A DNA stretch of 5,656 bases, from contig CANGGC010000214.1 in the NCBI GenBank assembly GCA_947453125.1, positions 1 to 5,656 of the forward strand. Reading direction: 5' to 3'. The notes below the pieces were generated by a model, which saw only the letters and a list, made by a program, of their open reading frames with translations, was not told the origin of the DNA and did no database searches. The stretch is from Planctomycetaceae bacterium. GTDB lineage: Bacteria; Planctomycetota; Planctomycetia; Pirellulales; UBA1268. Below are positions 1 to 5,656 of this stretch, piece by piece (the first letter of the stretch is position 1; every line of letters starts with the position of its first letter). The position numbers were made by a program, and so were the translations under genes.

Positions 1-945
1 GATACGGCGGGCATGCTGGAAGAGCTGCTCGTCGGTCCAGTCGGGATGTTGGGCTGCCGTCGCTGCGGCGACACGGTTGTGCTCGCGGACGAACAGCGTC
101 TGGAGGGAAAGGAGCTCGGGATTCTCGTTGGCCCGGATGTCGCCGGCGAGGAAGAGCTTGGAATCGGCCACGACGTGGGCGTCGTTGGCATTCGCCAAGC
201 CGGCAGTGTTGAAGGGGAGCAGCCCACCGGCGCTCGTCAGCATTCGTCCGCCGACATGCTCGCGGAGGGCAGCACTGCGGGTGGCATCGACGCCATAGAT
301 CTCCGAGCCGTCGATCCAGGCGGTGATGGCATTGGTCTGCTGGCGGGGATTGGACTTGGACATGCCGGTGGTCGGGTCGAAGGCCGAGCGTGACATCGCG
401 ATCGTTTTCGTGCCGGTGGCGGCGGGATCGAACCAGGCGTCGCCTTGGGGGACAGCGATCGAGAGTGTTTCCCGGGGGCTCGCGCTGCCGGTGAGATCGG
501 TGTCGTGGGCGAGGAATTGCCCCCAGGCATAGGCCATCGCCGTCAGGTCGCGGCTGTTGGTGACGCCCCCCTCGGGGCTCGCAGCGAGGAGGTTACTGAC
601 GAGGCGGGCGCTGGGACGGTCGGCCCCGCTGGCGCTCGAGATGCCATCGGCGTAGGCAACCGGAGACTTCCGCAGGAGTTGCTCGCCGGTGCTCCCCCAT
701 TCCAGGTGCGCGAGGTTGTTGCCGGTGCCGTCGAGCGACTGCACCGGGAGGGGCAGGCCGGGGGTGACGGCCATCATCGACCGGGGCTCGAGCGGCTCGA
801 CGACCGCCAGGACGCGCCGCGTGGCGGTGTGACGGCGTGCACCACGGGCAGTCTCCCAGAGCCCCGAGCGGACGATTCGGTCGAGGCTTTCTGAGACGGT
901 CGTTGCAAAAAGCGACAGCGGATTCCGGCCGTGGATGCGGGTCAT
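1..945 (-). CDS. Animal-type haem peroxidase with LEPR N-terminal motif, partial (3' end outside window)
   Basis: Only the first 315 residues are present; the frame is open from the ATG at 945 to base 1. An N-terminal leader of about 60 residues contains LEPRSMMA (residues 52-59), the LEPR-type motif common on secreted planctomycete proteins, so export is likely. The rest matches the animal haem peroxidase family (An_peroxidase), which oxidises substrates with hydrogen peroxide. Visible motifs are WGQFLAHD (141-148, distal His147 and calcium-site Asp148), NAITAWIDGSEIYG (205-218) and RANE followed by LFVREHNR (271-291), where Arg271 and Glu274 match the catalytic Arg and haem-linking Glu of myeloperoxidase. 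The proximal His region lies beyond the edge. The residue before His147 is Ala, where mammalian peroxidases have a haem-bound Asp. The start is chosen for a GAGG about 9 bases upstream; a GTG at 1029 would add 28 residues. Family assignment is firm; the substrate is unknown. Confidence 0.9.
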   Translation of the reverse strand, partial: MTRIHGRNPLSLFATTVSESLDRIVRSGLWETARGARRHTATRRVLAVVEPLEPRSMMAVTPGLPLPVQSLDGTGNNLAHLEWGSTGEQLLRKSPVAYADGISSASGADRPSARLVSNLLAASPEGGVTNSRDLTAMAYAWGQFLAHDTDLTGSASPRETLSIAVPQGDAWFDPAATGTKTIAMSRSAFDPTTGMSKSNPRQQTNAITAWIDGSEIYGVDATRSAALREHVGGRMLTSAGGLLPFNTAGLANANDAHVVADSKLFLAGDIRANENPELLSLQTLFVREHNRVAAATAAQHPDWTDEQLFQHARRI

Positions 946-1017
946 GGTGATCGCCTCGTGCGAAAAGGGGGCCGCCTGCGGATGCCGCGGGCAGAGGGGG
1001 AGGGTGAAGGCCCCCCC

Positions 1018-1048
1018 ACGGCACGACACAAGGCAAACGCCGTGCCGT
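1018..1048. terminator. Perfect 8-bp inverted repeat between glpQ and the peroxidase gene
   Basis: The arms ACGGCACG (1018-1025) and CGTGCCGT (1041-1048) pair perfectly around a 15-base loop. The hairpin begins about 25 bases after the glpQ stop on the minus strand. There is no T-run after the stem; a run of G follows instead. It is therefore a weak candidate for an intrinsic terminator. It could instead be an intercistronic hairpin limiting read-through into the peroxidase gene or protecting the glpQ 3' end. The repeat is seen directly; its role is inferred. Confidence 0.35.
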
Positions 1049-1073
1049 CGCCGCGACCCTTTTCAATCGGGCT

Positions 1074-2102
1074 TTAATCAGGCCTGCCGGTGGCGCGACG
1101 GCGCAGCCATGCCACCGTGAGATCGGGAAAGTCGCTGAAGGCACCGTCGACGCCGGCAGCAAAGAGCGCTCCTTGGAGATCGTCGAAGGAGCCCGCCCAG
1201 GAGGGGAGCCGGTCGCGGCGGAGCGTGTAGGGATGGACGACGAGGCCGGCGGCGTGGGCCCGCTCGACAAGGTCGGTCGGCTTTCCTGCTGGGTCAAGGA
1301 CCCGTTCAATCGGCGGGCCGATGCCGTCGGCCACCGTCGCGATCTCCGCCAAGCCCTCCGGCGTGACGAGCCGGTCCTGGTCCTTCCCGCCGATGAGCTG
1401 CACGAGCTTTCCCTGCCAGCCGAGATCGCCGCGGATCCTTTTCACCTCGTCGGCCTCGAAGCACTGGATGTGGCAGGGGTCTGCTTTCGTGGCGTAGCCA
1501 TGGCGGTGGAGGATCTCGACAACGGCCTTGGCGATGTCGTGGCCTTCGGAGCGGTGCCAGGCGGGGGACTTGATCTCGGGGTAGATGCCGACGGTGCGGC
1601 CGGTGCTGCGGTTGATCCCGGCGAGAAAATCGAGCTCCTCCTCGAGCGTCACGATCCCAAACCGCGACTGCCCGCGCGGGAAGCGGTCGGCGTAGGTCTG
1701 TCGCCCGGTGGCGGGATCGAGCCGCTCGGTGAGGGAGAGGGTTTGCAGTTCGGCGAGGGTGAAGTCGGTGCAGTGGTGCTTCCCGTCGGCCCTGGCCCTT
1801 CCTGGGAACTTCACCGCAACGTCACTGACCGCATCGAGCGTCGTGTCGTGGAGGACGACCGGCACGCCGTCCCGGGTCATGACGACGTCCTGCTCGAGGG
1901 CGTCGGCCCCCTGGCCGTGGGCGAGTGCCTTGGCGGGGAGGGTGTGTTCGGGGAGGTAGCCACTGGCTCCGCGGTGGGCGATGACGATCGGCATGGCGGA
2001 AGGCTCGGCGGCAACGGTGAGGCGGGGAAGCAGGAGCAACGCGATCGCGGCCAGGGCACGGAGCCAGGGCCCGCGGAGCCCGGGCCAGGGTCGGGTGGGC
2101 AT
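1074..2102 (-). CDS. glpQ: Periplasmic glycerophosphodiester phosphodiesterase, GlpQ type
   Basis: This 342-residue protein hydrolyses glycerophosphodiesters (phospholipid head-group products) to sn-glycerol 3-phosphate and an alcohol. Residues 1-32 are a signal peptide: basic start, hydrophobic core around 15-26, and an Ala-rich cleavage site near TVAAEP, so the enzyme is exported. The GDPD barrel follows with HRGASGYLPEHTLPAKA (43-59, His43 and Arg44), LEQDVVMTRDGVPVVLHD (69-86, metal ligands Glu70 and Asp72, catalytic His85) and YPEIK (174-178, third metal ligand Glu176). Near the C-terminus are VVHPYTLR and a DFPD motif. These match E. coli GlpQ closely from memory, but the loop after LVQLI is much shorter. 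A GTG at 2168 would add 22 residues before the signal peptide; the ATG at 2102 is preferred because it places the signal peptide at the N-terminus and has GGAA upstream. No glycerol-3-phosphate transporter gene is adjacent. Confidence 0.93.
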   Translation of the reverse strand: MPTRPWPGLRGPWLRALAAIALLLLPRLTVAAEPSAMPIVIAHRGASGYLPEHTLPAKALAHGQGADALEQDVVMTRDGVPVVLHDTTLDAVSDVAVKFPGRARADGKHHCTDFTLAELQTLSLTERLDPATGRQTYADRFPRGQSRFGIVTLEEELDFLAGINRSTGRTVGIYPEIKSPAWHRSEGHDIAKAVVEILHRHGYATKADPCHIQCFEADEVKRIRGDLGWQGKLVQLIGGKDQDRLVTPEGLAEIATVADGIGPPIERVLDPAGKPTDLVERAHAAGLVVHPYTLRRDRLPSWAGSFDDLQGALFAAGVDGAFSDFPDLTVAWLRRRATGRPD

Positions 2103-2171
2103 GTGCGAGTTCCGGTGGTGAGCAGGCTGAGAATAAAGCGATCCGCCGCTGGATATGGCGGCAGGCACCCC

Positions 2172-2195
2172 CCGAAAAAACTTGGGATTTTTCGG
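2172..2195. repeat. Perfect 8-bp inverted repeat in the glpQ / LssY_C divergent spacer
   Basis: The arms CCGAAAAA (2172-2179) and TTTTTCGG (2188-2195) are exact reverse complements around the 8-base loop ACTTGGGA. The repeat sits about 70 bases upstream of the glpQ ATG and 135 upstream of the LssY_C-gene ATG, and is an A/T island in GC-rich DNA. It could be a binding site for a dimeric regulator of both genes, or a transcribed hairpin in one leader. With C/G at the stem base and an A/T top it is a poor intrinsic terminator, and no gene ends here. The rest of the 227-bp spacer (2103-2329) shows no other strong element apart from a weak promoter candidate at 2250-2258. Confidence 0.4.
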
Positions 2196-2249
2196 AGGTG
2201 ATTCGCAGTGAGCGGATCGGGGAGCCTACCCGCCGCGTCACGGGAATCG

Positions 2250-2258
2250 TGTTAGATT
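2250..2258 (+). promoter_or_regulatory. Weak extended -10 candidate for the LssY_C gene
   Basis: TGTTAGATT has the TGn extension and a -10 hexamer TAGATT matching TATAAT at four of six positions. It lies about 70 bases upstream of the ATG at 2330. No recognisable -35 box is present 16-18 bases upstream, where the sequence is GC-rich. This is tentative, since planctomycete promoters are poorly defined. Confidence 0.2.
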
Positions 2259-2329
2259 GTGATCATCGTCGGCAGGAGCGGCTTCACGACCCGGCCGCTG
2301 TCCAATCTTCCGCGGATCCGCGGCTCCCC

Positions 2330-3706
2330 ATGCCACTCCCCGCGCCGCTCGCTTTTGTCTGGTCGCAGCTCCGCCGGCTCGTGATCACCCCTTTCGACCC
2401 CGAGCCTGGGTTCGACGGTTATCTCGAACGGGCCCAGACCGAGTCGACCGACCGCGCCCAAGTCACCGTCGCCGTCCTCTCCGGGCGGGAAGCGCAGCGC
2501 CTCTTCGGCGTCCCGGTTAATCGCCGCGGCATCCAGCCGGTCTTCGTCCGCGTCGAGAACCGCTCCACCGACGGCCTCCGCCTCCAGGTCGTGAGCCTCG
2601 ATCCCTCCTACTTCACGCCGCTGGAGGCGGCGAGCTTGTGCCACTTCTCGATCATCCGCCGGCTTTCCACGTTCGGGATCGTCGGCTGGCTGTTCGTCCC
2701 GATGGTCCTGTTCCTTGTCCCCTTGAAGCTCCTCACCGCCTGGCTCAACAACGCCCGGATGGATGACTTCTTCCGGGCCCGCGGATTTCGCCTCACCCCC
2801 ATCGAACCGGGCGCCCGCGCCGAGGGCTTCGTGTTCACGACGCTCGATGCCGGCACGAAGGCGGTTCATGTCCGTCTCGCGGCCCTGGCCGGGATCCGCG
2901 AGTCGCTCGCCGTCGAACTCTCCGCGATCGCGGCCGAGGGGGCGACGCGCACGCCGGTGCTGCCGAGCAACCCGGTCGTCGATTTCCACTTCACCCTCCC
3001 AGTGCCCGGGATCGCCGCCGATTACCTCCACCTCGACTTCGACACGCTCGTGCCGCCGGCGAGTGTCGTCCCGTGTGCGCCGGCCGAGCTCGTCGGCCGC
3101 CTCGAGGCCCTGCCGCCGGCGACGACCAACGCCGCCGGCACGAAGGGGGGTGATCCGGTCAACCTCGTCGTCATCGGCACCTTCGACACCCTTCTGGCCG
3201 CCTTCGCCGCCCGCTGGGACGACAGCGAGACGATCTCGCTTGCCACATGCTGGAAGACGGTGAGGGCCTTTCTGCTCGGGGTCAACTACCGCTACTCGCC
3301 GGTCAGCTCGCTCCACCTCTTCGGCCGCAGCCAGGATGTGGCGCTGCAGCGGGCCAGGCACACGATTAACGAGCGCCTCCATCTCCGGCTGTGGCTCACG
3401 GAAATGACCTTCGATGACCGGCCGGTGTGGGCGGGGCAGGTGAGCCGCGACATCGGCGTGCGGATGACGACGAAGGCCTGGAATCTCACCACCCACCGCA
3501 TCGATCCCGATGTCGACGAGGCCCGCGACTACTGTGTGGAGGATCTCACCCAGGCTCAGCGGGTCGAGGCGGCCGGGTATGTCGGCGGTGTCGGCGCCTG
3601 CACGGATCAGGCACCGAAGCGCAACCTCACCGGCGATCTTTACCACACTGACGGCCGCCGGATCGTCATCCTTCTCTCGCCGACGCGGCTCCCCGCGCCG
3701 CAGTGA
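2330..3706 (+). CDS. Single-pass membrane protein with LssY C-terminal domain
   Basis: This is a 458-residue protein. Residues 40-105 form a soluble segment (VAVLSGREAQRLFGV, GIQPVFVRVEN). One strong membrane helix follows at about 115-137 (GIVGWLFVPMVLFLVPLKLL). After it come a linker with RMDDFFRARGF and GFVFTTLDAGTKAV, and the LssY_C-like domain at about 275-450. Signature stretches are DPVNLVVIGTFDTL, YRYSPVSSLHLFGRSQDVALQ (320-340), RLHLRLWLTE (349-358), VWAGQVSRDIGV (366-377) and THRIDPDVDEARD (388-400). No enzymatic function is established for LssY_C as far as I know; in other bacteria it often follows DedA or PAP2 membrane domains, which are absent here. The ATG at 2330 is chosen; a GTG at 2198 would add 44 residues that look non-coding. 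The ribosome-binding site is weak. The gene diverges from glpQ and ends 10 bp from the convergent gntR-type gene. Domain call is from remembered motifs; function unknown. Confidence 0.82.
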   Translation: MPLPAPLAFVWSQLRRLVITPFDPEPGFDGYLERAQTESTDRAQVTVAVLSGREAQRLFGVPVNRRGIQPVFVRVENRSTDGLRLQVVSLDPSYFTPLEAASLCHFSIIRRLSTFGIVGWLFVPMVLFLVPLKLLTAWLNNARMDDFFRARGFRLTPIEPGARAEGFVFTTLDAGTKAVHVRLAALAGIRESLAVELSAIAAEGATRTPVLPSNPVVDFHFTLPVPGIAADYLHLDFDTLVPPASVVPCAPAELVGRLEALPPATTNAAGTKGGDPVNLVVIGTFDTLLAAFAARWDDSETISLATCWKTVRAFLLGVNYRYSPVSSLHLFGRSQDVALQRARHTINERLHLRLWLTEMTFDDRPVWAGQVSRDIGVRMTTKAWNLTTHRIDPDVDEARDYCVEDLTQAQRVEAAGYVGGVGACTDQAPKRNLTGDLYHTDGRRIVILLSPTRLPAPQ

Positions 3707-3716
3707 CCGCCAGCGC

Positions 3717-4379
3717 TCACACCACCGGCGCGCCGGGGAGGACATCGAGCCAGTCGGTGAGATGCTTGCGGGCGAGCTCCTCCGCCCGGAGCGTGTCGCC
3801 AGAGCGGATCGTCTCGAACATTGCAGCGTGGGCGGCGACGGTCGTGTCGCGGAGTTGGTGGCAGAGGGCATCGACGCGCGACTGCATCTGGGCCAGCCAC
3901 AGATCGACCTGGTGCTCGACGACGTTCCAGCAGAGATGGAGGCGCCGGCTTCCCGAGGCACGGACGATGGCGGAATGGAAGGCGGTGTCGAGCCGGGCCA
4001 GTTCTGTTGGCGTCTGCGCGGCGCGCATCGCATCGAGGTTGTGCTCGAGATCGACAAACGCCAGCGGGTCGGCTCGGCGGGCTGCGAGGCTCGCAGCCCG
4101 CGGCTCGAGCGCGATCCGGATCCCGAGGATGTCGACGAGATCGTCGTGCGTCAGGCTCGGCACGCGCGATCGGCCACGCTCGTCAAACTCCACCATCCCG
4201 CGCGTCTCGAGTTCGATCAGCGCCTCGCGCACCGGTGCCCGGCTCACCCCGAGCCGCTTGGCGAGCATCGGCTCCGAGAGCACGGCGCCGGCAGGAAAGT
4301 CACCGGCGACGATCGCCTGCGACAGCTGCGCACTGATGTCATGGGCCAGATTGACACGGCGGAGAGGCGTGAGCGGCAT
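3717..4379 (-). CDS. GntR-family transcriptional regulator, FCD (FadR-like) subfamily
   Basis: This 220-residue DNA-binding regulator has the usual length for the subfamily. Residues 10-74 form the winged helix-turn-helix: HDISAQLSQAIVAGDF, then LSEPMLAKRLGVSRAPVREAL (34-54, the recognition-helix signature), then ETRGMVEFDERGRSRV (wing). Residues 80-210 form the helical FCD ligand domain. It keeps the metal-site set Asp131 and His135 (LDTAFH), His184 (VAAHAAMF) and His206 (ARKHL), so it probably senses a small carboxylate-type effector with a bound metal; the effector cannot be named. ATG 4379 is chosen over GTG 4397 because a GGGGG lies 6 bases upstream, resembling the leader of the divergent gene. 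A promoter with an overlapping TGTCGACA palindrome lies just upstream, implying autoregulation. It is the obvious candidate regulator of the divergent PSCyt1/DUF1549 gene. No T-rich terminator is visible in the 10 bp to the convergent gene. Confidence 0.92.
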   Translation of the reverse strand: MPLTPLRRVNLAHDISAQLSQAIVAGDFPAGAVLSEPMLAKRLGVSRAPVREALIELETRGMVEFDERGRSRVPSLTHDDLVDILGIRIALEPRAASLAARRADPLAFVDLEHNLDAMRAAQTPTELARLDTAFHSAIVRASGSRRLHLCWNVVEHQVDLWLAQMQSRVDALCHQLRDTTVAAHAAMFETIRSGDTLRAEELARKHLTDWLDVLPGAPVV

Positions 4380-4416
4380 GGAAAACCCCCGTGGCACGAG
4401 ACCTGCTTCGAGGTTG

Positions 4417-4445
4417 AAAATAGCACCCCACCGCGGTATTGTCGA
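4417..4445 (-). promoter_or_regulatory. Sigma70-like promoter of the GntR-family gene
   Basis: On the minus strand the -35 box is TCGACA (4445-4440, five of six to TTGACA) and the -10 box is TATTTT (4422-4417, four of six to TATAAT), with an exact 17-base spacer. Transcription would start near 4410, giving a leader of about 30 bases before the ATG at 4379. The -35 box is contained in the TGTCGACA palindrome, so a bound regulator would block the polymerase. Read directly from the sequence; activity is untested. Confidence 0.5.
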
Positions 4446-4456
4446 CAGTCGACCGC
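4433..4456. promoter_or_regulatory. Candidate GntR/FCD operator between the regulator and the PSCyt1/DUF1549 gene
   Basis: The core ATTGTCGACAGT (4438-4449) contains the perfect palindrome TGTCGACA (4440-4447). Many FadR-subfamily regulators bind sites of the form TTGTnnACAA, and this one fits except for one outer base. A second GTCGAC follows at once (4448-4453), and flanking arms GCGGT (4433-4437) and ACCGC (4452-4456) form an outer inverted repeat whose centre is one base off that of the core. The site overlaps the -35 box of the regulator's own promoter and lies about 100 bases upstream of the divergent ATG. That FCD regulators usually bind next to their own gene is known; binding here is inferred. 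Confidence 0.55.
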
Positions 4457-4534
4457 AGGGGGTGTTGTTGGCTTGCCATGCGCTGTGGCCGTCGATGGTT
4501 CACTGGGGGATTCTCGGGATCGATGCCTCGTGAC

Positions 4535-4539
4535 GAGGG
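4535..4539 (+). promoter_or_regulatory. Ribosome-binding site of the PSCyt1/DUF1549 gene
   Basis: GAGGG lies 8 bases before the ATG at 4548, separated by TTTTTTCC. It is the strongest ribosome-binding site in the window and fixes the start, since no better in-frame start precedes the signal peptide. Confidence 0.6.
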
Positions 4540-4547
4540 TTTTTTCC

Positions 4548-5656
4548 ATGCCCACCGATAGGACCTTCCGCCGGGTGATCATGGGAGTGATCGCCGCGAT
4601 CAGCGTCGCGGTGGTGATGCTCCCGGTCCCCGAGATCCGCGCCGCCGACCCAGCCGACTTCAGCCACTTTGAAGCGAAGGTCAGGCCGCTCTTGGTCGCC
4701 CATTGCCTCCAGTGCCACGCTGGCGCAAAGACCAGCGGCGGCCTCGCGCTCGATTCCCGTGAGGGGTGGCAGAAGGGGGGGGATTCGGGACCGGCGATCC
4801 TCCCCGGAGAACCCGAGGCATCGCTGGTGCTCAAGGCGATTCGGAGTGTCGAGGGCGTTTCACCGATGCCCCCCGATGAAGACCACAACGGCGCGCCCCT
4901 CCCGCGGCTCTCCGCCGACGAGATCGGCGTGCTCGTGGAATGGATCAGGTCGGGCGCGCCCGACCCGCGCTCTGTCGGCGTGAAGATCGGTGGCATGAGC
5001 CGCGAGGAAGCGCAGGGCTGGTGGGCCTTCCAACCCCTCGCGCCGGTGGCGGTGCCGGCTCGTGCCGATGGCCCCGCCATTCACAATGGAATCGACCGCT
5101 TCCTTCAGGCGCGCCTCGACGCCGACGGTATCGTCCCGGCCGCCCCGGCCGATCGGCGGACGCTCATCCGTCGCGCCACCTACGATCTCACCGGCCTTCC
5201 CCCTGCGCCCGAGGAGGTCGATGCCTTCCTCGCCGATCCGGCGCCCGATCGGGAGGCATTCCGCACGGTCGTCGATCGGTTGCTGAAGAGCCCGCAGTAC
5301 GGCGTGCAATGGGGCCGCCACTGGCTCGATGTCGTCCGCTACGCCGACACCGCCGGCGAAAACACCGACCGCCCCCTCCCCCATGCGTGGCGCTACCGCA
5401 ATTGGGTCTACGACGCCTTCAATCGCGATCTTTCCTGGAGCGAATTCCTCCGCCTCCAGATCGCTGGCGACATCCTCCGCGCGGGGGCCGACGATGCAGC
5501 CCGCCGCGAGGGGCTGATTGCCACCGGCTACCTCGCCATCGCGCGGCGCTTCGGCCACGACATCGACAAGGACGTGCATCTGATGCACGAGGACCTGATC
5601 GACAATCTCGGCAAGAACCTCCTCGGTCTCACCACCGGCTGTGCCCGCTGCCACGA
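4548..5656 (+). CDS. PSCyt1 + DUF1549 (PSCyt2) cytochrome-like protein, partial (3' end outside window)
   Basis: The first 369 residues are present and the frame is open to the edge. Residues 1-33 are a signal peptide or membrane anchor (basic start, hydrophobic 10-28, then IRAAD), so the protein is exported. PSCyt1 covers about 38-140: FEAKVRPLLVAHCLQCH has the haem-binding CxxCH at 53-57, followed by LPGEPEASLVLKAI, MPP (107-109, Met107 a plausible axial haem ligand) and LVEWIRSGAPDP. DUF1549 starts at about 181: IDRFLQARLDADGI, LIRRATYDLTGLPPAPEEV (206-224), YGVQWGRHWLDVVRYADTAGE (251-271) and LRLQIAGDIL (301-310). A second CxxCH (CARCH, 365-369) sits exactly at the edge. Family members usually continue into DUF1553 and are often followed by a DUF1501 gene; neither can be seen here. 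The family is abundant in planctomycetes; its reaction is not established, though an electron-transfer role is usually suggested. The start has a clear GAGGG ribosome-binding site. Confidence 0.93.
   Translation, partial: MPTDRTFRRVIMGVIAAISVAVVMLPVPEIRAADPADFSHFEAKVRPLLVAHCLQCHAGAKTSGGLALDSREGWQKGGDSGPAILPGEPEASLVLKAIRSVEGVSPMPPDEDHNGAPLPRLSADEIGVLVEWIRSGAPDPRSVGVKIGGMSREEAQGWWAFQPLAPVAVPARADGPAIHNGIDRFLQARLDADGIVPAAPADRRTLIRRATYDLTGLPPAPEEVDAFLADPAPDREAFRTVVDRLLKSPQYGVQWGRHWLDVVRYADTAGENTDRPLPHAWRYRNWVYDAFNRDLSWSEFLRLQIAGDILRAGADDAARREGLIATGYLAIARRFGHDIDKDVHLMHEDLIDNLGKNLLGLTTGCARCH

Noticed and set aside
2103..2168. GTG start at 2168 for glpQ
   Set aside because: It would bury the signal peptide 22 residues inside the protein and has no good ribosome-binding site.
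1173..2201. Plus-strand open frame of 342 codons opposite glpQ
   Set aside because: It mirrors glpQ on the other strand, has low-complexity Gly, Glu and Val-rich composition and no motif, while glpQ has full catalytic motifs.
2198..2329. GTG start at 2198 giving a 44-residue N-terminal extension of the LssY_C protein
   Set aside because: The extension has no hydrophobic or conserved-looking segment and would put the start beside the inverted repeat; the ATG at 2330 begins the recognisable protein.
2252..4057. Long minus-strand open frame (601 codons) spanning the LssY_C gene and the end of the regulator gene
   Set aside because: It is antisense to two genes with recognisable domains, its translation is rich in Arg, Gly, Glu and Asp with no domain, and such frames are expected in GC-rich DNA.
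4095..4112. LEPR string (IALEPRAAS) in the GntR-type regulator
   Set aside because: This is the ordinary first helix of the FCD domain, where R..LE...A is usual; it is internal and the protein is cytoplasmic, so it is not an export motif.
3703..4533. Plus-strand open frame of 276 codons opposite the GntR-type gene
   Set aside because: Ser, Arg and Ala-rich shadow of a clearly conserved regulator; no domain and no ribosome-binding site.
4860..5654. Minus-strand open frame opposite the PSCyt1/DUF1549 gene
   Set aside because: Gly, Val and Glu-rich shadow; the opposite strand carries two CxxCH motifs and conserved DUF1549 signatures.

Overview
The window looks like chromosomal DNA of a planctomycete. 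Two lineage signs support this: an LEPR-type N-terminal motif on a secreted enzyme (protein ending near 945), and a PSCyt1 + DUF1549 cytochrome-like protein (starting at 4548), a family greatly expanded in Planctomycetota. The DNA is GC-rich throughout, with strong G/C preference at third codon positions. No RNA gene, insertion sequence, CRISPR array or phage gene is visible.

Layout. On the minus strand, 945 to 1 is the 5' part of an animal-type haem peroxidase gene, cut by the window edge. Upstream of it and on the same strand is a glpQ-type glycerophosphodiester phosphodiesterase with a signal peptide (2102 to 1074). A 227-bp divergent spacer (2103-2329) with a perfect 8-bp inverted repeat separates glpQ from a plus-strand gene for a single-pass membrane protein with an LssY C-terminal domain (2330-3706). 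That gene converges on a minus-strand GntR/FCD regulator (3717-4379), with only 10 bp between the stops. A 168-bp divergent spacer (4380-4547) separates the regulator from the PSCyt1/DUF1549 gene, which runs off the right edge (4548-5656).

How they may work together. The clearest regulatory unit is the regulator and its divergent neighbour. A TGTCGACA palindrome typical of GntR/FadR-type operators overlaps the -35 box of a well-spaced promoter pointing at the regulator gene. This suggests autorepression and possibly shared control of the PSCyt1/DUF1549 gene. The glpQ gene and the LssY_C gene are divergent and may share the spacer, with a possible link through membrane lipid turnover, but that is inference only. 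Peroxidase and glpQ are codirectional, 128 bp apart, with a hairpin between them. I see no new multi-gene system. The most distinctive points are the operator-promoter overlap, an Ala replacing the usual haem-linking Asp next to the distal His of the peroxidase, and an LssY_C protein with no DedA or PAP2 part.
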